Shown piece after piece: positions 25,562 through 34,028 of a DNA stretch of 64,000 nt; within the stretch, counting starts at the first letter, position 1, and each line of letters starts with the position of its first letter. Under the pieces are notes generated by a model, which ran no database searches, had not been told where the DNA came from, and was given only the letters and a program-made list of their open reading frames with translations. The stretch lies in the NCBI RefSeq assembly GCF_900177535.1, contig NZ_FXAJ01000002.1, positions 434,001 to 498,000 of the forward strand, given 5' to 3'. This DNA comes from Priestia filamentosa. Its GTDB lineage: Bacteria; Bacillota; Bacilli; Bacillales; Bacillaceae_H. The position numbers and the translations under genes were made by a program.

Positions 25562-26023
25562 TTAAGCTCTTTCTTCTTTCACACGTTTATTGCTTTTATA
25601 CACAAAGTATAAAGCAATCAGCATAAATGCTAAAGCAGCCAAACGTTTTCCATCAATATGAATTTCAAGACCGCCAAACCAGCCGAAATGATCAATAATC
25701 ATACCTGTGATAAGCTGACCGATAATGGTTCCAATGTTTGTTGCGATAACGCCAATTCGAGGTACTGCAATGACAGTTAATAAAAGGTAAGCAACGCCCA
25801 AAAATACGGCACTTAGCTGCCATTTTGGCGCTTCCATAATCGCTAAAATGTTTCCTTGACCAAAGAATAAAATAATAAGAGCAAGAAAGAGAGAACCTGT
25901 AATAAAAGTGAAAAGAGTGGTTTCAATTGTTCCAGCTTTTCGACTAAGTGTTCCGTTCACAGAGGATTGAGCACTTAGAACGATTCCGCCGATTAACGTA
26001 AAAATAACCATTGCAATTGCCAT
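25562..26023 (-). CDS. YdcZ (DUF606) family membrane protein, second of a pair
   Basis: A 153-residue protein with about five membrane helices, matching the DUF606/YdcZ family, which belongs to the drug/metabolite transporter superfamily. Landmarks are LSAQSSVNGTLSRKAGTIET and TNIGTIIGQLITGMIIDHFG. Single-domain members often occur as adjacent pairs that are thought to work together, as here. Start ATG 26023 has AGGAGGTTT upstream, overlapping the end of the first member 12 bases away. Confidence 0.85.
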   Translation of the reverse strand: MAIAMVIFTLIGGIVLSAQSSVNGTLSRKAGTIETTLFTFITGSLFLALIILFFGQGNILAIMEAPKWQLSAVFLGVAYLLLTVIAVPRIGVIATNIGTIIGQLITGMIIDHFGWFGGLEIHIDGKRLAALAFMLIALYFVYKSNKRVKEERA

Positions 26024-26035
26024 AGCTTAAACCTC

Positions 26036-26464
26036 CTAGTAAATTAAAATAAGGGCAATAACCATCGAAATAAGAGCGAAAACTTTTTCTTTGTTGACTG
26101 CTATTTTTTGACTTCCAAGCCAGCCAAAGTGTTCAATAAACATACTCATGACCATTTGACCAATAACAATCGCTACCATTGTAATGCCAACTCCAACAAA
26201 TGGAACGCTAATCACAATCGAAGTTAAATATATAAGGCCCAAAAGCCCGCCAACAAGGGTCCATTTTGGCGCTTCTCTTGTATATGATAATTTTCCTTTT
26301 CCAAAGAAAATCCATAATAGTCCCATAATGATAGAACCACCAGCAAAGTTATAAAAGCTGCTTTCTAGCTCTCCAATCACTTTGCCAAGCTCTCCATAAA
26401 TGGCTCCTTCAAGACTTAGTGAAGCCCCAGCTAGTAAAGCAATGATGTAGATGACATAGCGCAT
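26036..26464 (-). CDS. YdcZ (DUF606) family membrane protein, first of a pair
   Basis: A 142-residue partner of the preceding gene, with the same fold (LSLEGAIYGELGKVIGELES, MVAIVIGQMVMSMFIEHFGW). I chose ATG 26464 because GGAAGGAG lies seven bases upstream; ATG 26470 would be too close to it. Both genes follow an ArsR regulator gene by about 70 bases on the same strand, and could be controlled by it. The transported compound is unknown. Confidence 0.83.
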   Translation of the reverse strand: MRYVIYIIALLAGASLSLEGAIYGELGKVIGELESSFYNFAGGSIIMGLLWIFFGKGKLSYTREAPKWTLVGGLLGLIYLTSIVISVPFVGVGITMVAIVIGQMVMSMFIEHFGWLGSQKIAVNKEKVFALISMVIALILIY

Positions 26465-26538
26465 AATCATACTCCTTCCTAATAATTAAATAATTATATA
26501 TCTAGAATTATCGAAATGAAAAACGGAGAAAAAAACCT

Positions 26539-26841
26539 TTATAGTTTCTCTCTCACATATTTTTCTAATTCTTTGATTGTTTCTTCATTACGACGATAAT
26601 ACGTCCATTTTCCATGACGCTCTGATTGTAATAATTTTGCCTTCTGCATCATCGATAAATAATGAGATATTGTCGATTGAGATAAATTAGCTTTTTCTTG
26701 AATATCTCCCACACATACGCCTCCTTTTTTTTCGACGTACGCAGAAGACGTGTTAAAGTGTTTCTCTGGATCCTTTAACCACGTCAAGATGTCTAGACGT
26801 ATCTCATTTGAAAGTGCTTTGAAAATATCGATTGAATTCAT
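26539..26841 (-). CDS. ArsR-family transcriptional regulator
   Basis: A winged-helix regulator of about 100 residues (IFKALSNEIRLDILTWL, then VGDIQEKANLSQSTISHYLS, MMQKAKLLQSERHGKWTYYR). The recognition helix is SQSTISHYLSMM. A Cys lies in GGVCVGDI, but no typical metal-binding Cys pair is seen. I place the start at ATG 26841, where the domain begins. A good promoter and a palindromic operator lie immediately upstream, so the message may be nearly leaderless. It probably represses itself and perhaps the YdcZ pair downstream. Confidence 0.88.
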   Translation of the reverse strand: MNSIDIFKALSNEIRLDILTWLKDPEKHFNTSSAYVEKKGGVCVGDIQEKANLSQSTISHYLSMMQKAKLLQSERHGKWTYYRRNEETIKELEKYVREKL

Positions 26842-26848
26842 GTCTTTT

Positions 26849-26878
26849 ATACTAATCGTAGTATACCGATATGTCAAT
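26849..26878 (-). promoter_or_regulatory. Promoter with palindromic operator for the ArsR gene
   Basis: On the minus strand TTGACA (26878-26873) and TAGTAT (26854-26849) are 18 bases apart. The -10 box forms one arm of ATACTA-ATCG-TAGTAT (26849-26864), a perfect dyad suited to a dimeric repressor. Confidence 0.7.
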
Positions 26879-26912
26879 GTTTAAAAACTCAAGTGTCTCT
26901 CTGCCGTATTTT

Positions 26913-27521
26913 TTAAATACTTTTCGGTAAACCATTCATGTACATTTCCCGACCATCACTATGTTCCTTTAAAACGTTCATTGTCTTCTCATGTGGGTTC
27001 ACATAAATTGTTGGATAATCCTTTTCATCTAAATGAGGACGAACAGGGAAGGCGAGCTTTTCTTCATAAAGGGAAAATTGCGCATTCACTCCAGGTTTGT
27101 TTCCACGTGAATCAAGGCGAATCCATTTATTTTCAGCATCAATATATACGGCATTCAAAGCATGAATACAATATCCATCTTCAGGGGAGTCAAATAATGT
27201 GAGTCTTTGATAGCAAAAGCCTGTTGGGATTCCTTTTACACGAAGAAGAGCAGCGAGTAAGTTAGACTTTGCATAGCAAATTCCTTCCCTGTACTCCAAT
27301 ACTTCAGAAGCGGTTCTTGTCACACGATGACTTCGGATATCCCATGAGTGGGCGATGTGATCTCTTACAAATTCATAAGCTTTTTTAGCATATTGGAGCT
27401 TATTCGTAGACTTTGCATAAATTTCATTTGCTTTTTTGATAAGAGAAGGATGCGTAAAATTCACTTCAGGGTTAGAAATTAAGTAATCATGAGGATTAGT
27501 AGATTGAAGAGATAAACGCAT
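26913..27521 (-). CDS. Transglutaminase-like protein
   Basis: A 202-residue protein of the transglutaminase-like superfamily. The catalytic triad candidates are Cys in EGICYAKSNLLAALLR, His in YCIHALNAVY and Asp in WIRLDSRGNK. Bacterial members usually act as proteases or amidases rather than cross-linkers. No signal peptide is present, so it is cytoplasmic. I chose ATG 27521 because AAAGGAG lies seven bases upstream; the longer frame to 27554 has none. Confidence 0.85.
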   Translation of the reverse strand: MRLSLQSTNPHDYLISNPEVNFTHPSLIKKANEIYAKSTNKLQYAKKAYEFVRDHIAHSWDIRSHRVTRTASEVLEYREGICYAKSNLLAALLRVKGIPTGFCYQRLTLFDSPEDGYCIHALNAVYIDAENKWIRLDSRGNKPGVNAQFSLYEEKLAFPVRPHLDEKDYPTIYVNPHEKTMNVLKEHSDGREMYMNGLPKSI

Positions 27522-27814
27522 ATAAACAGCTCCTTTGTGAATTATTATACGCATTATTATATATTAATTCACAAAGGGTGAATAGATATTTTCTGATTAT
27601 AGAACTTGAAAATTGTATTTTTTATACAATTAAAGGAGGGACAAGAAGGAGAATAATTCTATAACAGGGGTATATCGTTTTGGAAGGAGAAGAAAGTTGT
27701 CGTTAGGTTACTTTGTTTATAGGTTGCGAAAGGTTAAAACATTTTTCATTTGATAGTAGCTTTGCTCCTCATTAAGATAATGATAATTGCTATGAGAAGG
27801 ATATTATCACCGGC

Positions 27815-27851
27815 AAAAAATCCCCTATTCAGGGGGAATAGAGGATTTTTT
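27815..27851 (-). terminator. Terminator of the YrzQ-like gene
   Basis: AAAAAATCC(C)CTATTC (27815-27830) pairs with GAATAGAGGATTTTTT (27836-27851) with a minor bulge. It lies about 70 bases past the stop of the small gene at 27923. Confidence 0.8.
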
Positions 27852-27922
27852 CTCTTCTTTACTGATTACAAAAGAAGTGAAATGTCGAACCTTGGAGGGA
27901 GATTGGAAGCGTAAAAGATATA

Positions 27923-28117
27923 TTATTGGTTTTGTTGATTTGTTTGTTGCCCCGTTTGTTGTCCCATCATTTGATTGCTTCCTTGAGGGCTCATGTTTAA
28001 CATGTGTGGCATCACATTTTGAAGTTGTCCACCACGTCCTGTCATCATACTGTAAGCAGCAGCTCCAATACCAACAGAAGCAATGATAGGTAACACTTGA
28101 ATGTTGTTTTTCATCAT
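27923..28117 (-). CDS. Small YrzQ/DUF3918-like membrane protein
   Basis: A 64-residue protein: a hydrophobic N-terminus (NIQVLPIIASVGIGAAAYSM) followed by a short Gly/Gln-rich tail with repeated GQQT/NQQN. The N-terminal pattern matches the DUF3918 (YrzQ) family of Bacillus, of unknown function. ATG 28117 follows AAAGGAG. A longer overlapping frame is a shadow. Confidence 0.72.
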   Translation of the reverse strand: MMKNNIQVLPIIASVGIGAAAYSMMTGRGGQLQNVMPHMLNMSPQGSNQMMGQQTGQQTNQQNQ

Positions 28118-28388
28118 TTCGCATCTCCTTTCTTATCATGTATTAAAAATTCTCCCTTATTCTCTGTTTCTTTCTCTTTTTTATTCGAGTAAACCATAGG
28201 TGAAATAGCAAATAATTATATGAAAGAGAAGATAAATATGGAAGTCTAAATTTAAATAGAATGTACAAAGATGAGCGTCTACCTGATAAGATATTATCCA
28301 AATCAATGTAATAATGTTGACGATGCTCCCTTCGACATAAAGGGTAGCAGTTGTATCACTTTTGGATTAGCTCAAAACCTTTAAACAA

Positions 28389-28511
28389 AGCATTTCTCAT
28401 CTTCCCGGAATGCTGGTTGTAATTGCCGCGATCTTCATTCTTTCAAAAGATACGTCAGGAGAAGAGAAACCAGAGAAAGCTATTACATATAAAAAAAGTC
28501 CTCTTATATAA
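28389..28511 (+). pseudogene. Possible membrane-protein remnant
   Basis: The frame reads SISHLPGMLVVIAAIFILSK then DTSGEEKPEKAITYKKSPLI and stop. It is open and looks like a last membrane helix with a charged tail, but there is no ribosome binding site. Bases 28140-28388 show no gene. It could be chance. Confidence 0.25.
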
Positions 28512-28526
28512 AAGAGGACTTTTCTT
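28494..28526. terminator. Terminator of the DinB-family gene
   Basis: AGTCCTCTT pairs with AAGAGGACT around ATATAA, with A's before and T's after; it lies next to the stop codon of the minus-strand gene. Confidence 0.85.
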
Positions 28527-28527
28527 T

Positions 28528-29034
28528 TTAGGCGAATAAAAATAAATACAGCCCATAATCTGTCGGCACAGAAGCGTGGCCTATTTGACGCAACATCGCT
28601 GAAACGTTTCCCCTGTGATATGTACCATGATTCACAACATGAGGGACGAGATCACCTACTGTTGTTTCCATCATCCCACCGGCTGGATTCTGGATTGTAA
28701 GTTGTTTTGATAAGTTTTCTTCTTTGCTTAGAAAGGTTTTGTAGCGCTCTGATAAATCTGTAAAAAGCTGCTCCATCTCTGCTAAGCTTTTTGCTTCCAT
28801 CACTTCTTTATGTTCCCTTGCTAAGTTTAATGCATGAAGTAAGTCTTTTCCTAAGAATACATCAAACCATCCAAGATCAGAGAGATAAACATGTGCTAGG
28901 ACGTGAGAAAGAGACGGGAAGATGCTTTGAATTTCCTCATGGTAAGTCTCTTCTGGAAGCTCTTTTAAACGTTTGAAAATTTGCTCGTTCGCCCAAGTAT
29001 TGAACTGATAAAACTGCAGTGGGAAATTTGTCAT
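28528..29034 (-). CDS. DinB family protein
   Basis: A 168-residue four-helix-bundle protein. The three metal-binding His of the DinB/YfiT fold are visible: one in HVLAHVYLSDLGWF and two in VVNHGTYHRGNVSAMLRQIG. Members are metal-dependent enzymes, many of them thiol transferases using bacillithiol. The substrate is not known. ATG 29034 follows AAAAGGAG. The gene is monocistronic. Confidence 0.9.
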   Translation of the reverse strand: MTNFPLQFYQFNTWANEQIFKRLKELPEETYHEEIQSIFPSLSHVLAHVYLSDLGWFDVFLGKDLLHALNLAREHKEVMEAKSLAEMEQLFTDLSERYKTFLSKEENLSKQLTIQNPAGGMMETTVGDLVPHVVNHGTYHRGNVSAMLRQIGHASVPTDYGLYLFLFA

Positions 29035-29143
29035 TGGAATTCTCCTTTTCTAATGTCATTGTTAAGCCGTAAAAATATAATATTAGACTGGTTTTCCTAA
29101 AAAACCTTTAAATTACTTGTAATTTGTTAGGAATACATAAAAC

Positions 29144-30187
29144 TTACCTTATATGAGTTAAGAGATGTTGATAAAGATAATGAGCATCTTTTCCGACTCC
29201 TTCAAGTAATGAAGAACCTCTTCGATATTGCCATGGTAAGCCGAGAAAAAATACACCCTTTTCATGAGTAATGCCTCGTGTATGAATAATGTTTCCTTGT
29301 TTATCAACTAAGCTGGGAAGATTCAACCAAGCGTAATTAGGCTTAAACCCTGTTGCCCAAATAATATTATCCACCTTTAATGTAGAAGCATCAGCAAAAA
29401 TCACTTCGTTTTCCTTAGGGGCTTTCGTGCGATCTTTTAAGTGAACGAGACCAGCGCTCATTTTTGTTTTTAGTTCTGTGCCAAAAATAGGATCACCGTA
29501 TAATTGAAGCTTTCGTCCGATGAAAGAATCCCTTGTGGCTTTTAAGATTCCAAGTTTGTCAAACCACCAAAAAATATTTTTATTCATAATGAAAAGTGGG
29601 AGAAATCGAAGCTTTCCGCTAGTAGAGAGATACGTTTCATGAGTGTTCGCTAATTCTACTGCAATTTGAGCTCCGGAGTTTCCAGCTCCAACAACTAAAA
29701 CATTTCCATCTTTCAGTTGTGAAGGATTTTTGTAAGAAGCAGAGTGAAGTTGAACAATATCTTTTGAAAGCTTTTTAGCGAATGAAGGAATTCTAGGTGT
29801 ATGAAAAGGACCTGTCGCAACAACAAGATTTCGAGCTTCAACTACCCCTTTATTTGTTTCAACCGAAAAGAAATTATCGACTTTTGCAACATTTTTTACA
29901 TGAATGCCAAGTTGAACAGGCAAAGAAAATGTTTTAGCGTAGTTCTCAAGATAGTCGGCAATGTCATCTTTCGTTGGCATACAGTTCCGCTCTTTTTTTA
30001 ACATTAATCCAGGTAAAGAACTATAGAGAGGAGGAGTAAACAAAGTGAGTGAATCATACCGATTTCGCCATGTATCCCCAATGCGGGTATTTTGATCAAT
30101 GATGGCAAAGGAGAGAGCGGTTTTCTTTAAATAATAGCCCATTGATAATCCAGCTTGACCTGAACCAATAATGATAACATCATACAT
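29144..30187 (-). CDS. CzcO-like flavin-dependent oxidoreductase
   Basis: A 347-residue NAD(P)/FAD-dependent monooxygenase-like enzyme. The FAD motif is IIIGSGQAGLSMGYYL near the N-terminus, the NAD(P) motif is VLVVGAGNSGAQIAVELA near residue 165, and an ATGF motif (IIWATGFKPNY) follows near 280. It resembles the flavoprotein CzcO and YUCCA-like enzymes. ATG 30187 follows AAAGGTG. The substrate is unknown. An unusual 14-bp inverted repeat lies about 135 bases upstream. Confidence 0.85.
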   Translation of the reverse strand: MYDVIIIGSGQAGLSMGYYLKKTALSFAIIDQNTRIGDTWRNRYDSLTLFTPPLYSSLPGLMLKKERNCMPTKDDIADYLENYAKTFSLPVQLGIHVKNVAKVDNFFSVETNKGVVEARNLVVATGPFHTPRIPSFAKKLSKDIVQLHSASYKNPSQLKDGNVLVVGAGNSGAQIAVELANTHETYLSTSGKLRFLPLFIMNKNIFWWFDKLGILKATRDSFIGRKLQLYGDPIFGTELKTKMSAGLVHLKDRTKAPKENEVIFADASTLKVDNIIWATGFKPNYAWLNLPSLVDKQGNIIHTRGITHEKGVFFLGLPWQYRRGSSLLEGVGKDAHYLYQHLLTHIR

Positions 30188-30320
30188 AAGTATCACACCT
30201 TTATTTAATATATGACTATATAATCATATTAACATATAAGTGCCTTGTTTGATTACCCAATTATCATTCCTTTATAGAATATATCTTAGATAAGGAAATT
30301 GCTAAATAGGGAAGAGAGGG

Positions 30321-30363
30321 AGTGTACATAATAGACTATTTAAAAGGTTCTATTATGTACACT
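30321..30363. repeat. 14-bp perfect inverted repeat
   Basis: AGTGTACATAATAG (30321-30334) and CTATTATGTACACT (30350-30363) are separated by 15 bases. There is no T run. It lies upstream of the CzcO-like gene and directly past the stop of a GNAT remnant. The half-site GTACATAATAGAC resembles GTACATTAATAGAC at 60559-60572. Confidence 0.6.
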
Positions 30364-30500
30364 TACGACCGAAATCTGCTCATTACCATGCTGTTATAAT
30401 AACGCCCATTTATTACTTTGTTAGTTTGTAAAATCCCTTTAATTTCGATGCCTAACTTTTTATAAAGGTATAGGGCTCTATTTTTTTAAAAACATGTAGC
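30363..30500 (-). pseudogene. Truncated GNAT acetyltransferase remnant
   Basis: The minus strand reads NATCF, stop, KNRALYLYKKLGIEIKGILQ, TNKVINGRYYNSMVMSRFRS and stop (30363-30365). The pattern N-RAL-LY-KLG-EI-G-L, then GRYYNSMVMS, is the C-terminal end of a RimJ/RimL-type GNAT. The acetyl-CoA-binding part is missing and an in-frame stop is present. Bases 30500-30667 hold no recognisable gene. Confidence 0.7.
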
Positions 30501-30667
30501 GTTATATTTTTATACCAACTTGACCCCGTGTTCAAAGTCTTTTTCATCAAGGGAATACCGCCTTTTCCTCAGTCTAAAAACTCTGTTTCTCCGTTCATTT
30601 GGACTCACAAAATCCTCCATCTTTAATAACGGTAAAACGTATCTAGTGAGTAAAAAAGTCTTTTTGT

Positions 30668-31009
30668 TCAATCTTCATAGACGCTTCTTATACCTAACAC
30701 ATCCCAAGTGTTTCCCCATTCTTTCATCGCTTCAAAAATAGGGCGCAATGTTTCTCCTTTGTATGTAAGAGAGTATTCTACATGTGGCGGGATCTCTGCG
30801 TATATTTTTCGCGAAATAATTCCTTCGTGTTCCAACTCTTTTAATCTTAGGGAGAGTGTGCGTGGACTCACATTTTTTAATGTTTTTTGAAGTTCACCGA
30901 AACGCTTCGATTCAATAAAAAGTTCTCTTAAAATTAAAAAGGTCCACTTTCCACCAATAACGCTCATGGTCTTCTCAATGGGACATGATAAATTTTCATC
31001 TATATTCAT
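30668..31009 (-). CDS. HxlR-family transcriptional regulator
   Basis: A 113-residue winged-helix protein with the HxlR pattern: CPIEKTMSVIGGKWTFLILR, RFGELQKTLKNVSPRTLSLR, LKELEHEGIISRKIYAEIPP and VEYSLTYKGETLRPIF. The single N-terminal Cys is the redox or electrophile-sensing residue in several members. It is divergent from an epimerase gene with an inverted repeat between them, so it probably regulates that gene. ATG 31009 follows GGAGG. Confidence 0.9.
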   Translation of the reverse strand: MNIDENLSCPIEKTMSVIGGKWTFLILRELFIESKRFGELQKTLKNVSPRTLSLRLKELEHEGIISRKIYAEIPPHVEYSLTYKGETLRPIFEAMKEWGNTWDVLGIRSVYED

Positions 31010-31058
31010 TGATATCCTCCATTTCTATACTTTGAGATACTTGCTATAAAAAATATCC

Positions 31059-31094
31059 GTACTATGAAAACGACAGTACTTTCATTAGTATAAT
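31059..31094. promoter_or_regulatory. HxlR-type operator and -10 box
   Basis: GTACT (31059-31063) and AGTAC (31075-31079) are inverted with an 11-base spacer, the form of HxlR operators. TATAAT follows at 31089-31094 without a good -35 box, so the plus-strand promoter may depend on the regulator. Confidence 0.55.
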
Positions 31095-31153
31095 AAGTGA
31101 GTTTTAACCAGTAAATGGTTTTTTTATGAAAAATATATAAGAGGATGATAAAA

Positions 31154-32101
31154 ATGAAAGCTATTGTGTTTGGAAGTACAGGGTTTATTGGAAGTCATAC
31201 TGTTGAGCAATTAGTATTAAAAGGTCATGAAGTGACAGCTGTTGTGCGTCCACATAGTAACGTTGCTTTTTTTAAGTCTTTAGATATGAGGATTGTTGAA
31301 ATAGACTATTCGGATACTGCCTCCATCAAAGAAGTAATCGAAGGTCATGAAGTTGTTTACAACTGTATAGGGAGTGTTGGTTTAAGTTCAAAGATTGATT
31401 TAGAGCATTCAGTAGAAATTGAACTTACAAAAAAGTTAGTGAAAGCAGCTTCTTTAAGTGGTGCGAACCGATTTGTTCAGCTAAGTTCTATCGTTGTATA
31501 CGATTTTCATAGTAGTGAGCCGTTAGATGAGTCATATTGCATAAAACCACAATATCCAATTCAACAACTGCTTCTGAAACGAGAAGAAGCAGTAAGGAAG
31601 GTAGGGAAAGAAACAGGCATAACAACAATCATAATACGTCCGGCAAGTGCGATTGGTCGTCGGGATTATACATCCTTCTTCTCACGCTTATTTCAACAGC
31701 ATATGAATGATCAGTTTCCACTTGTTAAAAATGGTAAGGCGAAAGTATCGCTTGTTGATACAAGAGATGTCGGACGAGCAATGGAGTGGCTTGGGAGTTA
31801 TCCGTTTTCTGCAGGAAGCACAAATATATTTGTATTAAAAGGGTTTGATACAACATGGAGGAACTTGAAGGAAGGGATTGACGAAGTAAGAGGAATAAAG
31901 GCTAACATTCGTGATTTATCTGGTGTTGTTGAGAATCCAACATCATATAGTTTAAGGACGTTTCATACGGACCGGATTTGGAATGATGAAAAAATAAGGA
32001 ACCTTGGATTCACAATAAAATATTCTCAAAAAGAAAGTATCAAAAATGCGGTTCAAAGTTTACTGGAAAGGGAAAAAGAAACAGGTGTTAAAGGCAGATG
32101 A
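31154..32101 (+). CDS. NAD(P)-dependent epimerase/dehydratase family protein
   Basis: An extended short-chain dehydrogenase-like protein of 315 residues. The nucleotide-binding motif is AIVFGSTGFIGSHT. The usual catalytic Tyr-x-x-x-Lys is not in standard form (the region reads QYPIQQLLLKREEAV), so it may be an atypical or nucleotide-binding member. I chose ATG 31154, nine bases behind AAGAGG; ATG 31145 is directly next to it. It is divergent from an HxlR regulator and followed by an MBL hydrolase on the same strand. Confidence 0.82.
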   Translation: MKAIVFGSTGFIGSHTVEQLVLKGHEVTAVVRPHSNVAFFKSLDMRIVEIDYSDTASIKEVIEGHEVVYNCIGSVGLSSKIDLEHSVEIELTKKLVKAASLSGANRFVQLSSIVVYDFHSSEPLDESYCIKPQYPIQQLLLKREEAVRKVGKETGITTIIIRPASAIGRRDYTSFFSRLFQQHMNDQFPLVKNGKAKVSLVDTRDVGRAMEWLGSYPFSAGSTNIFVLKGFDTTWRNLKEGIDEVRGIKANIRDLSGVVENPTSYSLRTFHTDRIWNDEKIRNLGFTIKYSQKESIKNAVQSLLEREKETGVKGR

Positions 32102-32150
32102 ATTGACTCCAAAAAAGTGAAATCCATATAATTAATTCGTAAGTTTAATG

Positions 32151-32187
32151 AGGAGGTGAATCAAAGCGTTGCGCTTTGATAATTATG
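32151..32187 (+). promoter_or_regulatory. RBS separated from its start codon by a hairpin
   Basis: AGGAGGTG (32151-32158) lies 26 bases before ATG 32185, too far for normal initiation. Between them TCAAAGCG (32161-32168), loop TTG, CGCTTTGA (32172-32179) form a perfect eight-bp stem. Folding would bring the site to about seven bases from the ATG. Confidence 0.55.
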
Positions 32188-32928
32188 AAAATTGCTGAAG
32201 GATTAGAAATACTAAAGTTAGAAATGGGTTCTGGAGAACAGAAAATGATTGTTTACCCTACGGTGATCTATGATAAAGAGGCTTGTGTGCTTGTTGATAC
32301 AGGAATGCCTGGTTATGCAAAAGAACTTCACAACTTAATGAGTGAAGGGAATCTGAATCCTGAACGTCTTACAGGAGTTCTATTAACACATCAAGACATT
32401 GATCATATCGGGAGCTTACCGGAGCTGATAAAAGAGAACGAAAATCTACATATCTATGCTCATGAAAAAGATATACCGTATATTGAAGGAGAAAAACCAT
32501 TCATTAAATTAGATGAAGAAAAGAAGAAATATGTGACAAGTTCACTAACTGAGCATGAACGCTTATTGTTTGATGAGACGTTTTATAATCCTGAAAATAA
32601 AGTTGTGACCCATGTGTTAAAGGACGGCGAGACGTTGCCTATTGCAGGTGGAGTAAAAGTGATTCATACACCAGGTCATACACCGGGGCATATTTCTCTC
32701 TATCATGAACAAAGTAAAACATTAATTGCAGGAGACGCAATGATTGTAGAAAATGGCGAGCTTTTAGGTCCGAATCCTCCATTTACTCCAAATATGGAAC
32801 AAGCTCTCGAATCTCTCAATAAATTTAAACACTTAGAGATTGAAACGTTAATTGGTTATCATGGAGGAATATTTAAAGGAGATATCGAGAAACGCCTTCA
32901 AGAATTAACGTCACATTCTAAGGCTTAA
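32185..32928 (+). CDS. MBL-fold metallo-hydrolase
   Basis: A 247-residue metallo-beta-lactamase-fold protein. The metal motif is LLTHQDIDHIGSL: the usual H-x-H-x-D-H has Gln in place of the second His, a variant seen in part of this family. Further ligands are in TPGHTPGHISL, IAGDAMI and GYHGG. The substrate is unknown. ATG 32185 is the natural start of the domain; the strong site upstream is unusually distant and a hairpin fills the gap. Confidence 0.88.
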   Translation: MKIAEGLEILKLEMGSGEQKMIVYPTVIYDKEACVLVDTGMPGYAKELHNLMSEGNLNPERLTGVLLTHQDIDHIGSLPELIKENENLHIYAHEKDIPYIEGEKPFIKLDEEKKKYVTSSLTEHERLLFDETFYNPENKVVTHVLKDGETLPIAGGVKVIHTPGHTPGHISLYHEQSKTLIAGDAMIVENGELLGPNPPFTPNMEQALESLNKFKHLEIETLIGYHGGIFKGDIEKRLQELTSHSKA

Positions 32929-32945
32929 TGCTTGACCTATAAAAT

Positions 32946-32980
32946 AAACTTAGCGGTTATTGCCGTTAAGTTTATTTTTT
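32946..32980 (+). terminator. Intrinsic terminator
   Basis: AAACTTAGCGG (32946-32956) pairs with CCGTTAAGTTT (32963-32973) with one G-T type pair, followed by a T run. Confidence 0.85.
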
Positions 32981-33054
32981 AAATGAAATAATAAGTTCCT
33001 CTATAATATAATTTCATTGAAAAGAAGAAATGCTGTTCAAAAAGGGGCGATGGA

Positions 33055-33720
33055 ATGGCTAATGAGAAGGTTTGGCACGATGTTGATCAGTATTTGAACG
33101 GTAAATTAGTTGGTGCTCATGATGTCTTTGAAGAAGTATTAAAAGAGAATGAAAAAGCAGGGTTGCCTGCAATTGATGTATCCCCTACTCAAGGTAAATT
33201 TCTTCACTTACTAGCAAAGATAAAAGGAGCAAAACGTATTTTAGAAATTGGCACACTTGGAGGATATAGCACGATTTGGCTTGCAAGAGCTCTTCCTAGT
33301 GATGGCAAACTTGTGACATTAGAAGTGAATAAAAAGCATGCAGAAGTAGCACAAGGTAATGTGAAGAGAGCACATATAGATCATCTTGTAGAAATTATTG
33401 TTGGTTCTGCACTTGAGACGCTGCCATTGTTAAAAGAGAAGGGAGAGTCGTTTGATTTAATCTTCATTGATGCTGATAAGCCTAATAATCCACACTATTT
33501 AAAATGGGCTCTTCAACTGTCAAAGAAAGGCACGGTTATTATTGGAGATAATGTTGTACGAGAGGGAAGAGTTATTGAAGAAGACAGTGAAGATGAAAGC
33601 GTAAAAGGGATTCGCGAATTTATTAATCTATTATCGGGTGAAAAACAAGTTGATGCAACAGCCCTTCAAACGGTTGGAAGTAAAGGGTATGATGGTTTAG
33701 TTTTCGGTATTGTAGGGTAA
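33055..33720 (+). CDS. O-methyltransferase (CCoAOMT/COMT-like)
   Basis: A 221-residue SAM-dependent methyltransferase. Motif I is ILEIGTLGGYSTIWLA, and FDLIFIDADKPNN carries the metal-binding Asp residues of cation-dependent O-methyltransferases; DNVVREG carries another. Members methylate catechol-type hydroxyl groups. The native substrate is unknown. ATG 33055 follows AAAGGGG. It is monocistronic with terminators on both sides. Confidence 0.9.
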   Translation: MANEKVWHDVDQYLNGKLVGAHDVFEEVLKENEKAGLPAIDVSPTQGKFLHLLAKIKGAKRILEIGTLGGYSTIWLARALPSDGKLVTLEVNKKHAEVAQGNVKRAHIDHLVEIIVGSALETLPLLKEKGESFDLIFIDADKPNNPHYLKWALQLSKKGTVIIGDNVVREGRVIEEDSEDESVKGIREFINLLSGEKQVDATALQTVGSKGYDGLVFGIVG

Positions 33721-33722
33721 AG

Positions 33723-33760
33723 AAAGCATCCATTCTTTAGATAAAGAATGGATGCTTTTT
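33723..33760. terminator. Bidirectional terminator
   Basis: A 17-bp stem at 33723-33758 (AAAGCATCCATTCTTT with its complement) followed by T's. It lies between the methyltransferase gene and the convergent small gene. Confidence 0.9.
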
Positions 33761-33773
33761 GGGTAGGATTAGG

Positions 33774-33929
33774 TTAAAGAGAAGGTTTCTTAGAGTGGCT
33801 GTGATGAGACTCTACAAAGTAATCATCAAATGTTTCCATCTTTTCAACTTCAAGCGATTGTCCGTCGCTTTTTAAGCAGAAGTAAGCAGAAAGGTAAATA
33901 ACAAAACAGAGAATCACAATAGAAAGCAT
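33774..33929 (-). CDS. Small single-pass membrane protein (51 aa)
   Basis: ATG 33929 follows GGGAGGAG. The protein begins MLSIVILCFVIYLSAYFCLK, one membrane helix, then a short acidic and His/Ser-rich tail (DDYFVESHHSHSKK). A longer open frame to 34076 has no ribosome binding site. The function is unknown. Confidence 0.65.
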   Translation of the reverse strand: MLSIVILCFVIYLSAYFCLKSDGQSLEVEKMETFDDYFVESHHSHSKKPSL

Positions 33930-34028
33930 AGTAAATCTCTCCTCCCTTTCGATATTTGCTTCAAGTGTAGAGTATGAAACGCATTGCAGGTCAAACAGAA
34001 AATGAGGGAAGGATGAGAACATAAAAAA

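Noticed and set aside
27825-28139. 104-codon minus-strand ORF overlapping the YrzQ-like gene
   Set aside because: The 64-codon frame has the ribosome binding site and recognisable N-terminus; the longer one does not.
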